The notes beneath the pieces were generated by a model. That model searched no databases. It was not told the DNA's origin and saw only the letters and a list, made by a program, of their open reading frames with translations. 18,302 nt of DNA, taken from NCBI GenBank assembly GCA_023128035.1, contig JAGMES010000084.1:1-18302 (forward strand), given 5' to 3'. The stretch is from Halanaerobiales bacterium (GTDB lineage: Bacteria; Bacillota_F; Halanaerobiia; DY22613). The position numbers and the translations under genes were made by a program. The first letter of the stretch is position 1, and each line of letters starts with the position of its first letter. Of the stretch, positions 1 through 7,394 are shown piece by piece.

Positions 1-571
1 TATGCACGTTCTAGTCTTTGTGAGAATGTCTATAATCCGTTTTTTTACTGGATCACTAATGATGACAGCATAAGTATGACGTTTACGAATTGCAAACTCA
101 TCACGATATATAGGTCAAACCATGGTACCATCCCAAAGAACATTCAATATCTCTAGCGGCGTCATTTGCAATTCTTTGTATTGCTGTATGACTAACTGCA
201 TTTTTACGAGTAACGGAACGAAAAGATAACTGTTGAATCTCATCTTTAATTTGCTTAATAAAACCATCTGTTTTGCGTTGATATCTTCTGATTCCTGGTA
301 TTGTCTTATTCCATGGTCTTTGTCCACATGTACATTTATAGCGATGCTTATGCAAAATAAGAATGACTGGGTCACCAGCAATTGTGAGATGCCGAACAGG
401 TTGAGGACGTGTCTGATGTACCTTAGTGCACCATTTACCACAACTAGGACAATGATTTCCTCCAGCTTTGGATTCAACATCTAGAATCAACATATTTTCT
501 TTTTTTCGAAAAGTTAATACCTCTAGCTCTGGAATTTTTAGAATTTCTGTGATAGGATTAATTTGTGGCAT
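1..571 (-). pseudogene. ISL3-family transposase, broken, continues off the left edge
   Basis: An intact 156-residue stretch starts at 571 behind a GGAGGG-type site. It has an ISL3-like N-terminus: a zinc ribbon (CPSCG near residue 41, then KCTCGQRPW) followed by a helix-turn-helix-like stretch (SHTAIQRIANDAA). This frame stops at 101-103. The catalytic-region motif DEFAIRKRHTYAVII follows directly in another frame and stays open to position 1. That second frame has a TGA at 115-117 just before the motif. At least one frameshift, and possibly a stop codon, therefore separates the DNA-binding half from the DDE half. I infer an inactive insertion-sequence copy whose C-terminal half lies outside the window. 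The family assignment rests on the zinc ribbon plus the DEFA-x-RK motif. Confidence 0.8.
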
Positions 572-605
572 CGTTAAGCCCTCCTTTATTTTAGTTTCAC
601 AACAT

Positions 606-635
606 TAATTATACACCCCAATTACGTATAGATCC
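606..635 (-). mobile_element. Candidate terminal end of the ISL3-type element
   Basis: Read on the minus strand, the element could begin GGATCTATACGTAATTGGGG. ISL3-family ends commonly begin with GG. On the plus strand, recognisable similarity of the neighbouring DUF4276-like remnant starts only a few bases beyond this point. This fits an insertion boundary near 635. The other end is outside the window, so neither the inverted repeat nor the target duplication can be tested. Confidence 0.35.
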
Positions 636-1018
636 ATACTCTGGCGAGGAAAGAGTTATTTGAAAAATGCTTAGAAGAAGTGTTTCCGTATGAGTGTTCA
701 GTAGTTTTTAAAGTAAGAAAATATGAGAATTGGATTATTGCTGATCCTATGACGATTTCTGAATTAAGAGGATATAAGTTAAGTAAAAATCAAATGAGAC
801 AAGCTAATAATAATAATGCTGATAATGTGATTGATGCTGTAACTTATCTAAGTCAAGCAAAAGGATGTAGCTTTAATAAAGTAAGAGATATTCAGTCAAT
901 TGTTCCTAAGTTAAATGGAAATGAGATGGAGAAAATTCACGTTCTTTTCGTAAATTAGTTAAGGAGACTGGAGAACCTAAATATAGAGGTATACAAAGTA
1001 GAAGATATATTAGATAAC
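632..1018 (+). pseudogene. DUF4276-like protein remnant, 5'-truncated and frameshifted
   Basis: An open frame from 632 has no start codon of its own. It encodes ARKELFEKCLEEVFP, then VRKYENWIIADP, and runs to a stop at 956-958. From about 940 the next frame continues sensibly as SRSFRKLVKETGEPKYRGI and stops at 1016-1018. This looks like one C-terminal domain broken by a single frameshift, with its N-terminal half lost at the insertion-sequence boundary. The (K/R)-(Y/F)-E-x-W-(L/I)-x-A-D pattern and the SFRKL ending resemble DUF4276, a family often found in restriction or phage-defence and ATPase neighbourhoods. Family assignment is moderate; the broken state is clear. A GTG at 680 would give 92 residues, but nothing suggests that it is a real start. 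Confidence 0.55.
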
Positions 1019-1048
1019 AAGGAGCAGATAAAACTGCTTCTTTTAAAT
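1019..1048 (+). terminator. Intrinsic terminator after the DUF4276-like remnant
   Basis: AAGGAGCAG (1019-1027) pairs with CTGCTTCTT (1034-1042), with one G-U pair and a six-base loop, and runs into a T/A-rich tract. It sits immediately after the stop of the remnant's second frame, so it probably belonged to the original intact gene. Confidence 0.6.
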
Positions 1049-1178
1049 TTTGGAAAAGAAAGATGAAAAATTCGTAAACACCCGTTTTTCATGTGTGCAC
1101 AGCCGTTTAACATAACTTTTTAAAAAAGGATTTATTATGAAATTGAAGAAATTATATAGAAAGAGCTCGATTTAAGGA

Positions 1179-1206
1179 CTTAATGAAAGTATCATTAAGC
1201 AGGAGT
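1179..1206 (+). promoter_or_regulatory. Hairpin abutting the flagellin Shine-Dalgarno, with two GGA motifs
   Basis: CTTAATGA (1179-1186) and TCATTAAG (1192-1199) form a perfect 8-bp stem with a five-base loop, ending two bases before the AGGAG (1201-1205) ribosome binding site. GGA trinucleotides occur at 1175-1177 and in the ribosome binding site. In Bacillus subtilis, CsrA represses flagellin translation by binding two GGA sites around the hag Shine-Dalgarno. A similar role here is inference. No good SigD-type promoter was found upstream. Confidence 0.35.
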
Positions 1207-1213
1207 GATATAA

Positions 1214-2638
1214 TTGAAAATACTAAATAATTTTTCGATGTCCAATTGGCGAAAAAGAAATAAACGTGTGAGCCGTTCTATAGAAAAATTATCCTCTGGT
1301 CTTAGAATCAATAAAGCTGCCGATGATGCAGCGGGTCTTGCTATTTCGGAGAGGATGGAGTCAAAACGAAGAGGAATATGCCAGGCTCAACGTAATATTC
1401 AAGATGGTATATCTATGCTGCAGACTTCAGAGGCGGGTTTAGGTAAAATTCAGGAATATTTACAACGTATGAGAGCGCTAATAATTAAAGCTGCAAATGA
1501 TACTTTGTCTTTAGGAGATAGAGCAAAAATTGAGGAAGAAATTGACGAACTGCGATCTGGAATCAATGATATTGCAAATCATACTATGTTTAATGAAACA
1601 AGAGTTCTTTGTCCCCCTATTTTAGATACTGGGATTCAAAAGAAGGCTGATATAGTATTTGTAGTAGATAATACAGGAAGTATGGCTACAATACAGGAAG
1701 AAGTGAAAAATAATTTGTTAGATATGATTCAAAATATTTCTGATACAGGTATCACAGACATAAGAATGGGTTTAGTGGAGTATAAAGATTTTATTATAAA
1801 TAAATTTAGTTTTTCATCTGGTAAATGGACAAGTAATCCTAATGAAATAATTAATGGATTAGATATTATGATAGGTTCTAATTCTGGAGGAACAGAAAAT
1901 GCTATGCAAGCTATTAGTGAGGCAGTTGATTATTATGATTTTAGGGATAATGAAGTAGGGACTCATCAGAAACACATTGTATTAGTAACTAATGAAGATG
2001 CTGACGATCAAAATCAACTTTCCTCTACAATATCAGAACTACAGGTAGAAGATATACAGCTTTATGGTGTGTATAAATTTGATTTTGTTGATGGTGTAGA
2101 AGAATTAGATGCTCTTGTTAATGATACGGGTGGAAAAGCTGTTGATATTTCCAAGCCTTTATGGGGAAAGGATTTAGCTACAAATTTTGGTTCTGCAATT
2201 GGAGAGGCAGGAAGTAAAGGTGAATTAGAAATGCCAGATATCTCGTTACAGATTGGGTCTGATGAGAGTGATAATTTATTGATAAAATTAATGGATGCTC
2301 GGAGCTCGAAATTAGGTATAGATCTTATTTCTCTTACTTCGTCCGAACAGGCGATGGAAGCGTTAAAAAAAATAAATATGGCTATGGATATGGTTTCTTC
2401 CTACCGTTCAGAAAATGGATCTTATCGGAATAGATTAGAATATATTCAAAACAATTTAGCTAATTATGAATTAAACATAACTTCTGCAAAATCAATGATC
2501 ACCGATAGCGATATGGTTAAAGAAATAATGGAATTAACTAAAAATCAGATAATAAGTGAGGCTTCTGAAGCAATAACTGTTCAGGCTAAAAATATTTTAC
2601 GTGATTTTATGGAAAATTTGTTAGCTAGTATTGAATGA
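1214..2638 (+). CDS. Flagellin with an internal von Willebrand factor A domain
   Basis: This 474-residue filament subunit has complete flagellin ends. Residues 1-135 carry IEKLSSGLRINKAADDAAGL and LQRMRALIIKAANDT. Residues 338-474 carry the LQIG start of the C-terminal half, RNRLEYIQNNL and ITDSDMVKEIMELTKNQI. Between them, where a surface-exposed variable domain normally sits, residues about 142-335 form a VWA domain. Its MIDAS-like residues are DNTGS (D152, T154, S156), T227 in GGTEN and D262 in VTNED. I infer a filament displaying a metal-dependent adhesive or ligand-binding domain. The start is TTG behind AGGAGTG; no alternative keeps the conserved N-terminus. Two cysteines (C56, C133) are unusual for a flagellin. 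No other flagellar gene is nearby, so it may be an accessory flagellin. The domain calls are strong; the role is inferred. Confidence 0.9.
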   Translation: MKILNNFSMSNWRKRNKRVSRSIEKLSSGLRINKAADDAAGLAISERMESKRRGICQAQRNIQDGISMLQTSEAGLGKIQEYLQRMRALIIKAANDTLSLGDRAKIEEEIDELRSGINDIANHTMFNETRVLCPPILDTGIQKKADIVFVVDNTGSMATIQEEVKNNLLDMIQNISDTGITDIRMGLVEYKDFIINKFSFSSGKWTSNPNEIINGLDIMIGSNSGGTENAMQAISEAVDYYDFRDNEVGTHQKHIVLVTNEDADDQNQLSSTISELQVEDIQLYGVYKFDFVDGVEELDALVNDTGGKAVDISKPLWGKDLATNFGSAIGEAGSKGELEMPDISLQIGSDESDNLLIKLMDARSSKLGIDLISLTSSEQAMEALKKINMAMDMVSSYRSENGSYRNRLEYIQNNLANYELNITSAKSMITDSDMVKEIMELTKNQIISEASEAITVQAKNILRDFMENLLASIE

Positions 2639-2754
2639 TGAAAACCTTTGTGATTGTCAATAAAATGCTTAAATTAGATCTCCTAAATAAAACATTAGCA
2701 TAATTGAAAAAACTTTTTAAATTATTTGAAAAATACGAATTAAAGTATATGGTA

Positions 2755-2782
2755 TTGACATAAAGTTCGTGTATGATATAAT
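2755..2782 (+). promoter_or_regulatory. Extended -10 promoter for the pflBA operon
   Basis: TTGACA (2755-2760) is followed after 16 bases by TATAAT (2777-2782), with TGA just before the -10 giving an extended -10 (TGn). Both hexamers are perfect consensus. Transcription would begin near 2789, about 20 bases before the ZTP aptamer. Confidence 0.8.
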
Positions 2783-2811
2783 AAATATACATTAATAATA
2801 TTTGTTGATAC

Positions 2812-2909
2812 CAATCACATGACTGGCGGAAGTGGAACTGACCACATGGAGTGTGATTTTGTAAAGCCGACCGCCTGGGCATCAAGTCCGGGTGGTCGGC
2901 TTTTTTATT
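2812..2909 (+). ncRNA. ZTP (pfl-motif) riboswitch with intrinsic terminator
   Basis: The conserved pieces of the ZTP/ZMP aptamer appear in order. P1 pairs ATCACA (2814-2819) with TGTGAT (2852-2857). GACTGGCGG follows P1 at 2821, then an internal GTGG/CCAC stem and GGAG before the closing P1 strand. The downstream conserved CCGCCTGGGCA begins at about 2871; its CGCC can form the pseudoknot with GGCG near 2825. GCCGACC (2866-2872) pairs with GGTCGGC (2894-2900) followed by seven Ts, a terminator that shares sequence with P3. Ligand binding is expected to favour P3 and readthrough into pflB. The motif is known upstream of pfl and purine/folate genes: ZTP accumulates when 10-formyl-tetrahydrofolate runs short, and formate supplies that pool. 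Confidence 0.9.
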
Positions 2910-2929
2910 TTTATAAATCCCGGACTTGA
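2882..2929 (+). promoter_or_regulatory. Alternative long pairing across the riboswitch terminator
   Basis: TCAAGTCCGGG (2882-2892, in the terminator loop) is exactly complementary to CCCGGACTTGA (2919-2929), just before the pflB ribosome binding site. This 11-bp stem would exclude the terminator helix but can form only once polymerase has passed the U-tract. It might protect the mRNA or present the ribosome binding site at 2941. The function is unknown. Confidence 0.5.
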
Positions 2930-2954
2930 CGATTAATGTCGAGGAGGGATTTTT

Positions 2955-5183
2955 ATGTTTAAAAAAGAATGGAACGGATTTATTGAAGGAGATTGGACGA
3001 AAGAAATTGATGTACGAGATTTTATACAGAAGAATTATAAACCTTATGAAGGTGATGAAAGTTTTTTATGTGACTCTACAGATAAGACTAAAAAATTATG
3101 GAGAATTTGCGAAAAATTATTTGTCACAGAATTAGAAAAAGGAGTAACAGATATTGATACTGAAAATATTTCTGGTATTGATAATTTTAAACCCGGTTAT
3201 ATATATAAAGAGAATGAAGTGATTGTGGGCTTACAAACAGATGAGCCTTTGAAAAGAATGATCAATCCCTTTGGTGGAATAAGAATGGCTGAATCAGCAT
3301 TAAGAGCCTATGGATATGAATTAGATGACAATATTAGTACGATCTTTAAGAATTATAGGAAAACTCACAATCAAGGAGTTTTTGATGCATATCCTGAAGA
3401 AACCAGATTGGCAAGAAAAACAGGGCTTTTGACAGGTTTACCTGATGCCTATGGAAGAGGAAGAATAATTGGGGATTATAGAAGAATATCTTTGTATGGA
3501 ATAGATTGTTTAATGGAGCAAAAGAAGAAAGATTTCAATGGTTTAAAAGGTTTAATGACAGATGAATTAATCAGAAATCGAGAAGAAGTTTCAGAACAAA
3601 TCCGTGCATTAGATCAGATAAAAAAAATGGCTTACTCTTATGGATTTGATATTTCTAAACCTGCTAAAAATGCAATAGAAGCTGTTCAGTTTTTGTATTT
3701 TGGTTATCTGGCAGGGATAAAAGAAAATAATGGAGCAGCAATGTCTCTTGGACGAGTGAGTACTTTTATCGATATATATATTGAAAGAGATTTACGCAAT
3801 GGGATTCTAACTGAAAAGAATTCTCAAGAGCTAATTGATCAACTTGTTATAAAGCTTAGAATGGCCAGACATTTGCGTACACCTGAATATAATGAGTTAT
3901 TTGCTGGAGATCCAAATTGGATTACGGAGTCTATAGGTGGGATGGGACTTAATGGGGAAACTTTTGTAACGAGGAGTTCTTTTAGATTTATACACACTTT
4001 AACGAATTTAGGTCCTGCTCCAGAGCCAAATATAACGGTTCTTTGGTCTGAGAAACTTCCTGAAGGATTTAAAAAGTATTGCACCAAAATGTCGATTGAA
4101 AGTGATGCTATTCAATATGAAAATGATGATATTATGAGAGAAATTTATGGAGATGACTATGGAATAGCGTGTTGTGTTTCTGCAATGGAGATCGGAAAAC
4201 AGATGCAATTTTTCGGAGCAAGATGTAATCTAGCAAAATCTTTACTTTATGCAATCAATGGGGGTATAGATGAAAAGAAAGGTATCTTAGCAATACCTGG
4301 CATTGAAAAAGTTGAAGACGATGTTCTGGATTATAAAAAAGTTAAGAAAAATTTCTATAAAGTATTGGAATATGTTGCAGAGCTTTATGTAAATACGATG
4401 AATATCATTCATTATATGCATGATAAATATGCCTATGAAGCAGGACTAATGGCTCTTCATGATACTGAGGTTGGAAGAGTAATGGCATTTGGAGTGGCAG
4501 GCTTATCTGTAGTGGCTGATTCTTTGAGTGCGATAAAATATGCAAAAGTTAAAGCTATAAGAGAAAACGGTATAACAGTCGATTTTGAGATTGAAGGCGA
4601 TTTTCCTAAGTATGGAAATGATGATGACAGAGTAGATGATATAGCAGTTGAAATTTTGAAAAAATTTATTGATGAATTGAAAAAACATCAGACTTATAGA
4701 AACGCTGAGCATACTTTATCTGTATTAACAATAACTTCAAATGTGGTTTATGGTAAAAAAACAGGAACGACACCTGATGGAAGAAAAGAAGGCGAACCCT
4801 TTGCGCCTGGCGCAAATCCTATGCATGGTAGAGATGAAAGTGGCGCATTAGCAGCTTTAAATTCTGTAGCTAAGATTCCTTATAGCTCTGTCTGTCAGGA
4901 TGGGATTTCAAATACTTTATCAATTGTTCCTGAAGCATTAGGAAAAGATGATGAGCATAGAATAGCGAATCTAGTTGCTATATTAGATGGATATTTTATT
5001 CAAGGAGCACATCACTTAAATGTAAATGTAATGAGAAGGGAAACTCTAATAGATGCTATGAAACATCCTGAAAAGTATCCAACGTTGACAATAAGAGTTT
5101 CTGGGTATGCTGTTAACTTTAATAGACTAACCAGAGAGCAACAGCTTGAGGTTATAAGTCGAACCTTCCATAAAGCTATTTAA
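2955..5183 (+). CDS. pflB: Pyruvate formate-lyase (formate C-acetyltransferase)
   Basis: This cytoplasmic glycyl-radical enzyme converts pyruvate and CoA to acetyl-CoA and formate in anaerobes. It has 742 residues, against about 760 in E. coli. The adjacent catalytic cysteines are C406-C407 in [11 protein letters not shown], and the radical glycine is G717 in the C-terminal motif [13 protein letters not shown]. The start is ATG after GAGGAGGG at 2941-2948. Adjacent cysteines plus RVSGYAV identify PFL proper rather than the diol dehydratase, choline lyase or hydroxyproline dehydratase branches. It lies behind a ZTP riboswitch and upstream of its activating enzyme. The stop codon forms part of the structured repeat that follows. 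Its formate probably feeds 10-formyl-tetrahydrofolate and purine synthesis as well as fermentation. Confidence 0.95.
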   Translation: MFKKEWNGFIEGDWTKEIDVRDFIQKNYKPYEGDESFLCDSTDKTKKLWRICEKLFVTELEKGVTDIDTENISGIDNFKPGYIYKENEVIVGLQTDEPLKRMINPFGGIRMAESALRAYGYELDDNISTIFKNYRKTHNQGVFDAYPEETRLARKTGLLTGLPDAYGRGRIIGDYRRISLYGIDCLMEQKKKDFNGLKGLMTDELIRNREEVSEQIRALDQIKKMAYSYGFDISKPAKNAIEAVQFLYFGYLAGIKENNGAAMSLGRVSTFIDIYIERDLRNGILTEKNSQELIDQLVIKLRMARHLRTPEYNELFAGDPNWITESIGGMGLNGETFVTRSSFRFIHTLTNLGPAPEPNITVLWSEKLPEGFKKYCTKMSIESDAIQYENDDIMREIYGDDYGIACCVSAMEIGKQMQFFGARCNLAKSLLYAINGGIDEKKGILAIPGIEKVEDDVLDYKKVKKNFYKVLEYVAELYVNTMNIIHYMHDKYAYEAGLMALHDTEVGRVMAFGVAGLSVVADSLSAIKYAKVKAIRENGITVDFEIEGDFPKYGNDDDRVDDIAVEILKKFIDELKKHQTYRNAEHTLSVLTITSNVVYGKKTGTTPDGRKEGEPFAPGANPMHGRDESGALAALNSVAKIPYSSVCQDGISNTLSIVPEALGKDDEHRIANLVAILDGYFIQGAHHLNVNVMRRETLIDAMKHPEKYPTLTIRVSGYAVNFNRLTREQQLEVISRTFHKAI

Positions 5184-5354
5184 CGACATTTCAGAAGGGG
5201 AAGTCCTCCTCCTCTATAGTGGGGGTAGAAGCCATACAATATTTTCAAAACTTCAGTGGGAGTCCACCTTCTTTTAGGTGCAACACCTGTTTTTTAGGTG
5301 CAATCTCCTTCTGAAGTCGTTAAACTTAAGAAATAATAACTTGTTATTATTTCG
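5178..5354 (+). repeat. Structured intercistronic repeat, copy 1 (pflB-pflA)
   Basis: This is the first of two copies; the other is at 12338-12498. Outer arms at 5179-5198 and 5307-5324 pair over 18 bp with one two-base bulge. Inside are a C-rich/G-rich hairpin around CTCTATAG (5204-5228), a conserved ACTTCAGTGGG (5250-5260) and a variable hairpin region containing two direct copies of TTTTAGGTGCAA (5272, 5292). A second perfect hairpin lies outside the arms: AAATAATAAC, loop TT, GTTATTATTT (5331-5352). Long identical blocks at both ends of the two copies point to recent common origin. The fold resembles small non-autonomous elements related to IS200/IS605, which carry hairpin ends. A processed or regulatory RNA is an alternative. 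It includes the pflB stop codon and ends 13 bases before the pflA ribosome binding site. Confidence 0.85.
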
Positions 5355-5381
5355 GCTTTAACTAAATAAGGAGGGATCAAG

Positions 5382-6116
5382 ATGGGTAGAATTCATTCTA
5401 TAGAAACTATGGGGTTAGTGGATGGTCCAGGGATTCGGTTTGTGGTTTTTTTTCAGGGATGTAAATTAAGATGTGCATATTGCCATAATCCTGATACTTG
5501 GAATTTAAATGAAGGGCAAGAAATTAGTGCGAGAGAGCTTTTGCAAAAAGCACTAAGGTTTAAATCATATTTTGAAAGATCAGGTAGAGTTGTCATCACC
5601 GAAGGTATTGTCACCACCAAAGGTGGTGTCACCTGTTCTGGTGGCGAGCCTCTTATGCAACCTGAATTTTTATTAGAATTTCTTAAACTTTGTAAAGAAA
5701 ATGGTGTTCATACAGTTGTAGATACTGCTGGTTTTGGTAAAGGACAGTATGAGGAAATATTAAAATATACTGATTTAGTTATTCTAGATCTTAAACATGT
5801 TAATAAAATAGGATATCAAAAATTAACAGGAGGAAAGATTGAGGAGTTTAATATTTTTAAACAGGCTTTGATAAAATCTAATGTTAATCTATGGATTAGA
5901 CATGTAATTGTACCTGGGATTACGGACAGTGAGGATCACATCGGTAAGTTAAAAAAGATTGTAAATCAATTTCAGAATGTAGAGAAGGTTGAATTACTTC
6001 CATATCATACGTTGGGTATAAATAAATATAATATGATGGGAATTCCTTATAAATTGAAAAGAGTAAAACCAATGTGTAAAGAAAAAGTAAGAAAACTTGA
6101 AAAAATTTTAGTATAG
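5382..6116 (+). CDS. pflA: Pyruvate formate-lyase activating enzyme, radical SAM
   Basis: This 244-residue radical S-adenosylmethionine enzyme installs the glycyl radical on PflB. The N-terminal MGRIHSIETMGLVDGPGIR is typical of activases. The 4Fe-4S cluster motif is C-x3-C-x2-C in CKLRCAYCHNPDTW, and the SAM-binding stretch is CSGGEPLMQPEF. The length is normal and there is no extra ferredoxin-like domain, which fits a PFL activase rather than a diol dehydratase activase. The start is ATG behind AAGGAGGG (5368-5375). Just before the SGGEP motif, two 18-base near-identical units (5592-5609, 5610-5627) encode VITEGI and VTTKGG, an apparent small in-frame expansion. It is probably co-transcribed with pflB through the intervening repeat. 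Confidence 0.93.
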   Translation: MGRIHSIETMGLVDGPGIRFVVFFQGCKLRCAYCHNPDTWNLNEGQEISARELLQKALRFKSYFERSGRVVITEGIVTTKGGVTCSGGEPLMQPEFLLEFLKLCKENGVHTVVDTAGFGKGQYEEILKYTDLVILDLKHVNKIGYQKLTGGKIEEFNIFKQALIKSNVNLWIRHVIVPGITDSEDHIGKLKKIVNQFQNVEKVELLPYHTLGINKYNMMGIPYKLKRVKPMCKEKVRKLEKILV

Positions 6117-6266
6117 TTTAGATTATTCTCATAAAATTTTCTTTAGGATTTTCGTTGAATACGAAGAGAAAGATAGATGTTTATTTCTTATGGATAATAG
6201 TAATTCAGTTATAATGAACTGAAAATCAAAGAATTTTATATAAATTTATAAAAGGGATTTATTGCT

Positions 6267-6287
6267 TTATGAAGAATATCTTCATAA
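6267..6287 (+). repeat. Short perfect inverted repeat upstream of the aminotransferase
   Basis: TTATGAAGA and TCTTCATAA are separated by ATA. It has no following T-tract, so it is not a terminator. It could be an operator or a weak leader hairpin for the aminotransferase gene. The rest of the 6117-6387 gap shows no confident promoter or terminator. Confidence 0.4.
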
Positions 6288-6387
6288 CAGCAAAAATATT
6301 AGCATTGAAAAGCGTATTTATTTTAAGATGTTCTGGTAATGCGTGTGGTGGACTGGCTATTCAAATCTTCTTGAAAGGGATGAAGAA

Positions 6388-7227
6388 ATGATGGGTAAGA
6401 TTGTTTACTTTAACGGAGAGTTTAAACCTTATTCAGAAGCTCATATTGAGGTTTATGACAGGGGTTATAATTTTGCGGACGGTATCTATGAGGTTGTGGT
6501 AATTTTTAATGGTGTACCATTAAAGATGGAGGAACATTTTATAAGATTACAGCAGAGTGCAGTAGCTCTTGAAATTAACTTACCCGATTGTGAAAAATTA
6601 ATGGAAGATGCAATGGAACTTATCAAAAAAAATAATTCATATGAAGTTTCCACCCTATATATACAGGTAACCAGAGGCTCGGAAGTACGAAAACATGTTT
6701 ATAGTGATGATTTGATTCCCAATATTGTTATGACTGTTAAAGAATTTAAGGGTCATCCAGAAGCTTATTATCAGGAAGGTGCAAAAGCTATCACAGTTCC
6801 TGATGAGAGATGGTCTAGATGTAATATAAAGACTATTTGTTTATTACCAAATATTATGGCAAAAAAAGTGGCTAAAAGAGCTGGAGCTTTTGAGGCTATT
6901 CAGATTAGAGATGGTTTTGTAACTGATGGAACCAGTAGTAATGTTTTTATTGTTAAAGATGGTGAAATTATTACTCCCCCTGCTACAAACTATATCTTAA
7001 ATGGTATTACACGTCAGGTTATTTTAGCTGAGGCTGAAAAAATAGGCTTATCCACACAAGAAAGAAGTGTCTCTCTTGCAGAACTTCTTAATGCGGATGA
7101 GGTATTTTTAACTGGTACAACAACAGAAGTTATGCCTTTAGTTGAAATTGATGGAAAAGTAATTGGCTTAGGAAAGCCAGGTTCTTACACGAAGAAACTT
7201 ATGGATCATTATAGAAATTTGTTTTAG
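6388..7227 (+). CDS. dat: Class IV aminotransferase, probably D-amino acid transaminase
   Basis: This PLP-dependent fold-type IV enzyme probably interconverts D-alanine and 2-oxoglutarate with D-glutamate and pyruvate, supplying D-amino acids for the cell wall. The PLP lysine is K148 in CNIKTICLLPNIMAKK. The GAFEAIQIRDGFVTDGTSSN and ILNGITRQVILAEAEKIG stretches are typical of D-amino acid transaminase rather than branched-chain aminotransferase. The residue that contacts the PLP ring nitrogen, usually glutamate in VTEG, is aspartate (D180). I chose the ATG at 6388, or its neighbour at 6391, behind AAAGGGA (6374-6380). An upstream GTG at 6343 adds 15 residues lacking family character. Branched-chain aminotransferase or aminodeoxychorismate lyase are less likely. 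A strong terminator closes the unit. Confidence 0.82.
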   Translation: MMGKIVYFNGEFKPYSEAHIEVYDRGYNFADGIYEVVVIFNGVPLKMEEHFIRLQQSAVALEINLPDCEKLMEDAMELIKKNNSYEVSTLYIQVTRGSEVRKHVYSDDLIPNIVMTVKEFKGHPEAYYQEGAKAITVPDERWSRCNIKTICLLPNIMAKKVAKRAGAFEAIQIRDGFVTDGTSSNVFIVKDGEIITPPATNYILNGITRQVILAEAEKIGLSTQERSVSLAELLNADEVFLTGTTTEVMPLVEIDGKVIGLGKPGSYTKKLMDHYRNLF

Positions 7228-7261
7228 AGTTATATTTACATAAAACTAAATTAAGATTAAT

Positions 7262-7295
7262 AAAAGCGTCAGGTTAGGAAACCTGACGCTTTTTA
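7262..7295 (+). terminator. Strong intrinsic terminator after the aminotransferase gene
   Basis: A 13-14 bp perfect stem (about 7262-7275 with 7280-7294) contains GCGTCAGGTT and AACCTGACGC, with the loop AGGA and a T-run. It starts 34 bases after the stop codon. Confidence 0.92.
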
Positions 7296-7394
7296 TGATA
7301 TTTAAAAGTGAATTATTAATAAGTATGCTAGATACATTTTGCTTTTATTAGTAAATCTAAAAATATTTATATATGATTTTATAATAGTATATAT

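Noticed and set aside
115..480. 121-residue minus-strand ORF inside the transposase
   Set aside because: It overlaps the zinc-ribbon frame of the transposase; only its last residues might be a frameshifted continuation. It is not a separate gene.
1075..1109. SigD-like promoter for the flagellin (TAAA ... GCCGTTTA)
   Set aside because: The spacing is about 23 bases instead of about 15, and the -10 is incomplete.
2625..2885. 86-residue minus-strand ORF
   Set aside because: It runs antisense through the pfl promoter and ZTP riboswitch; composition and context show that it is spurious.
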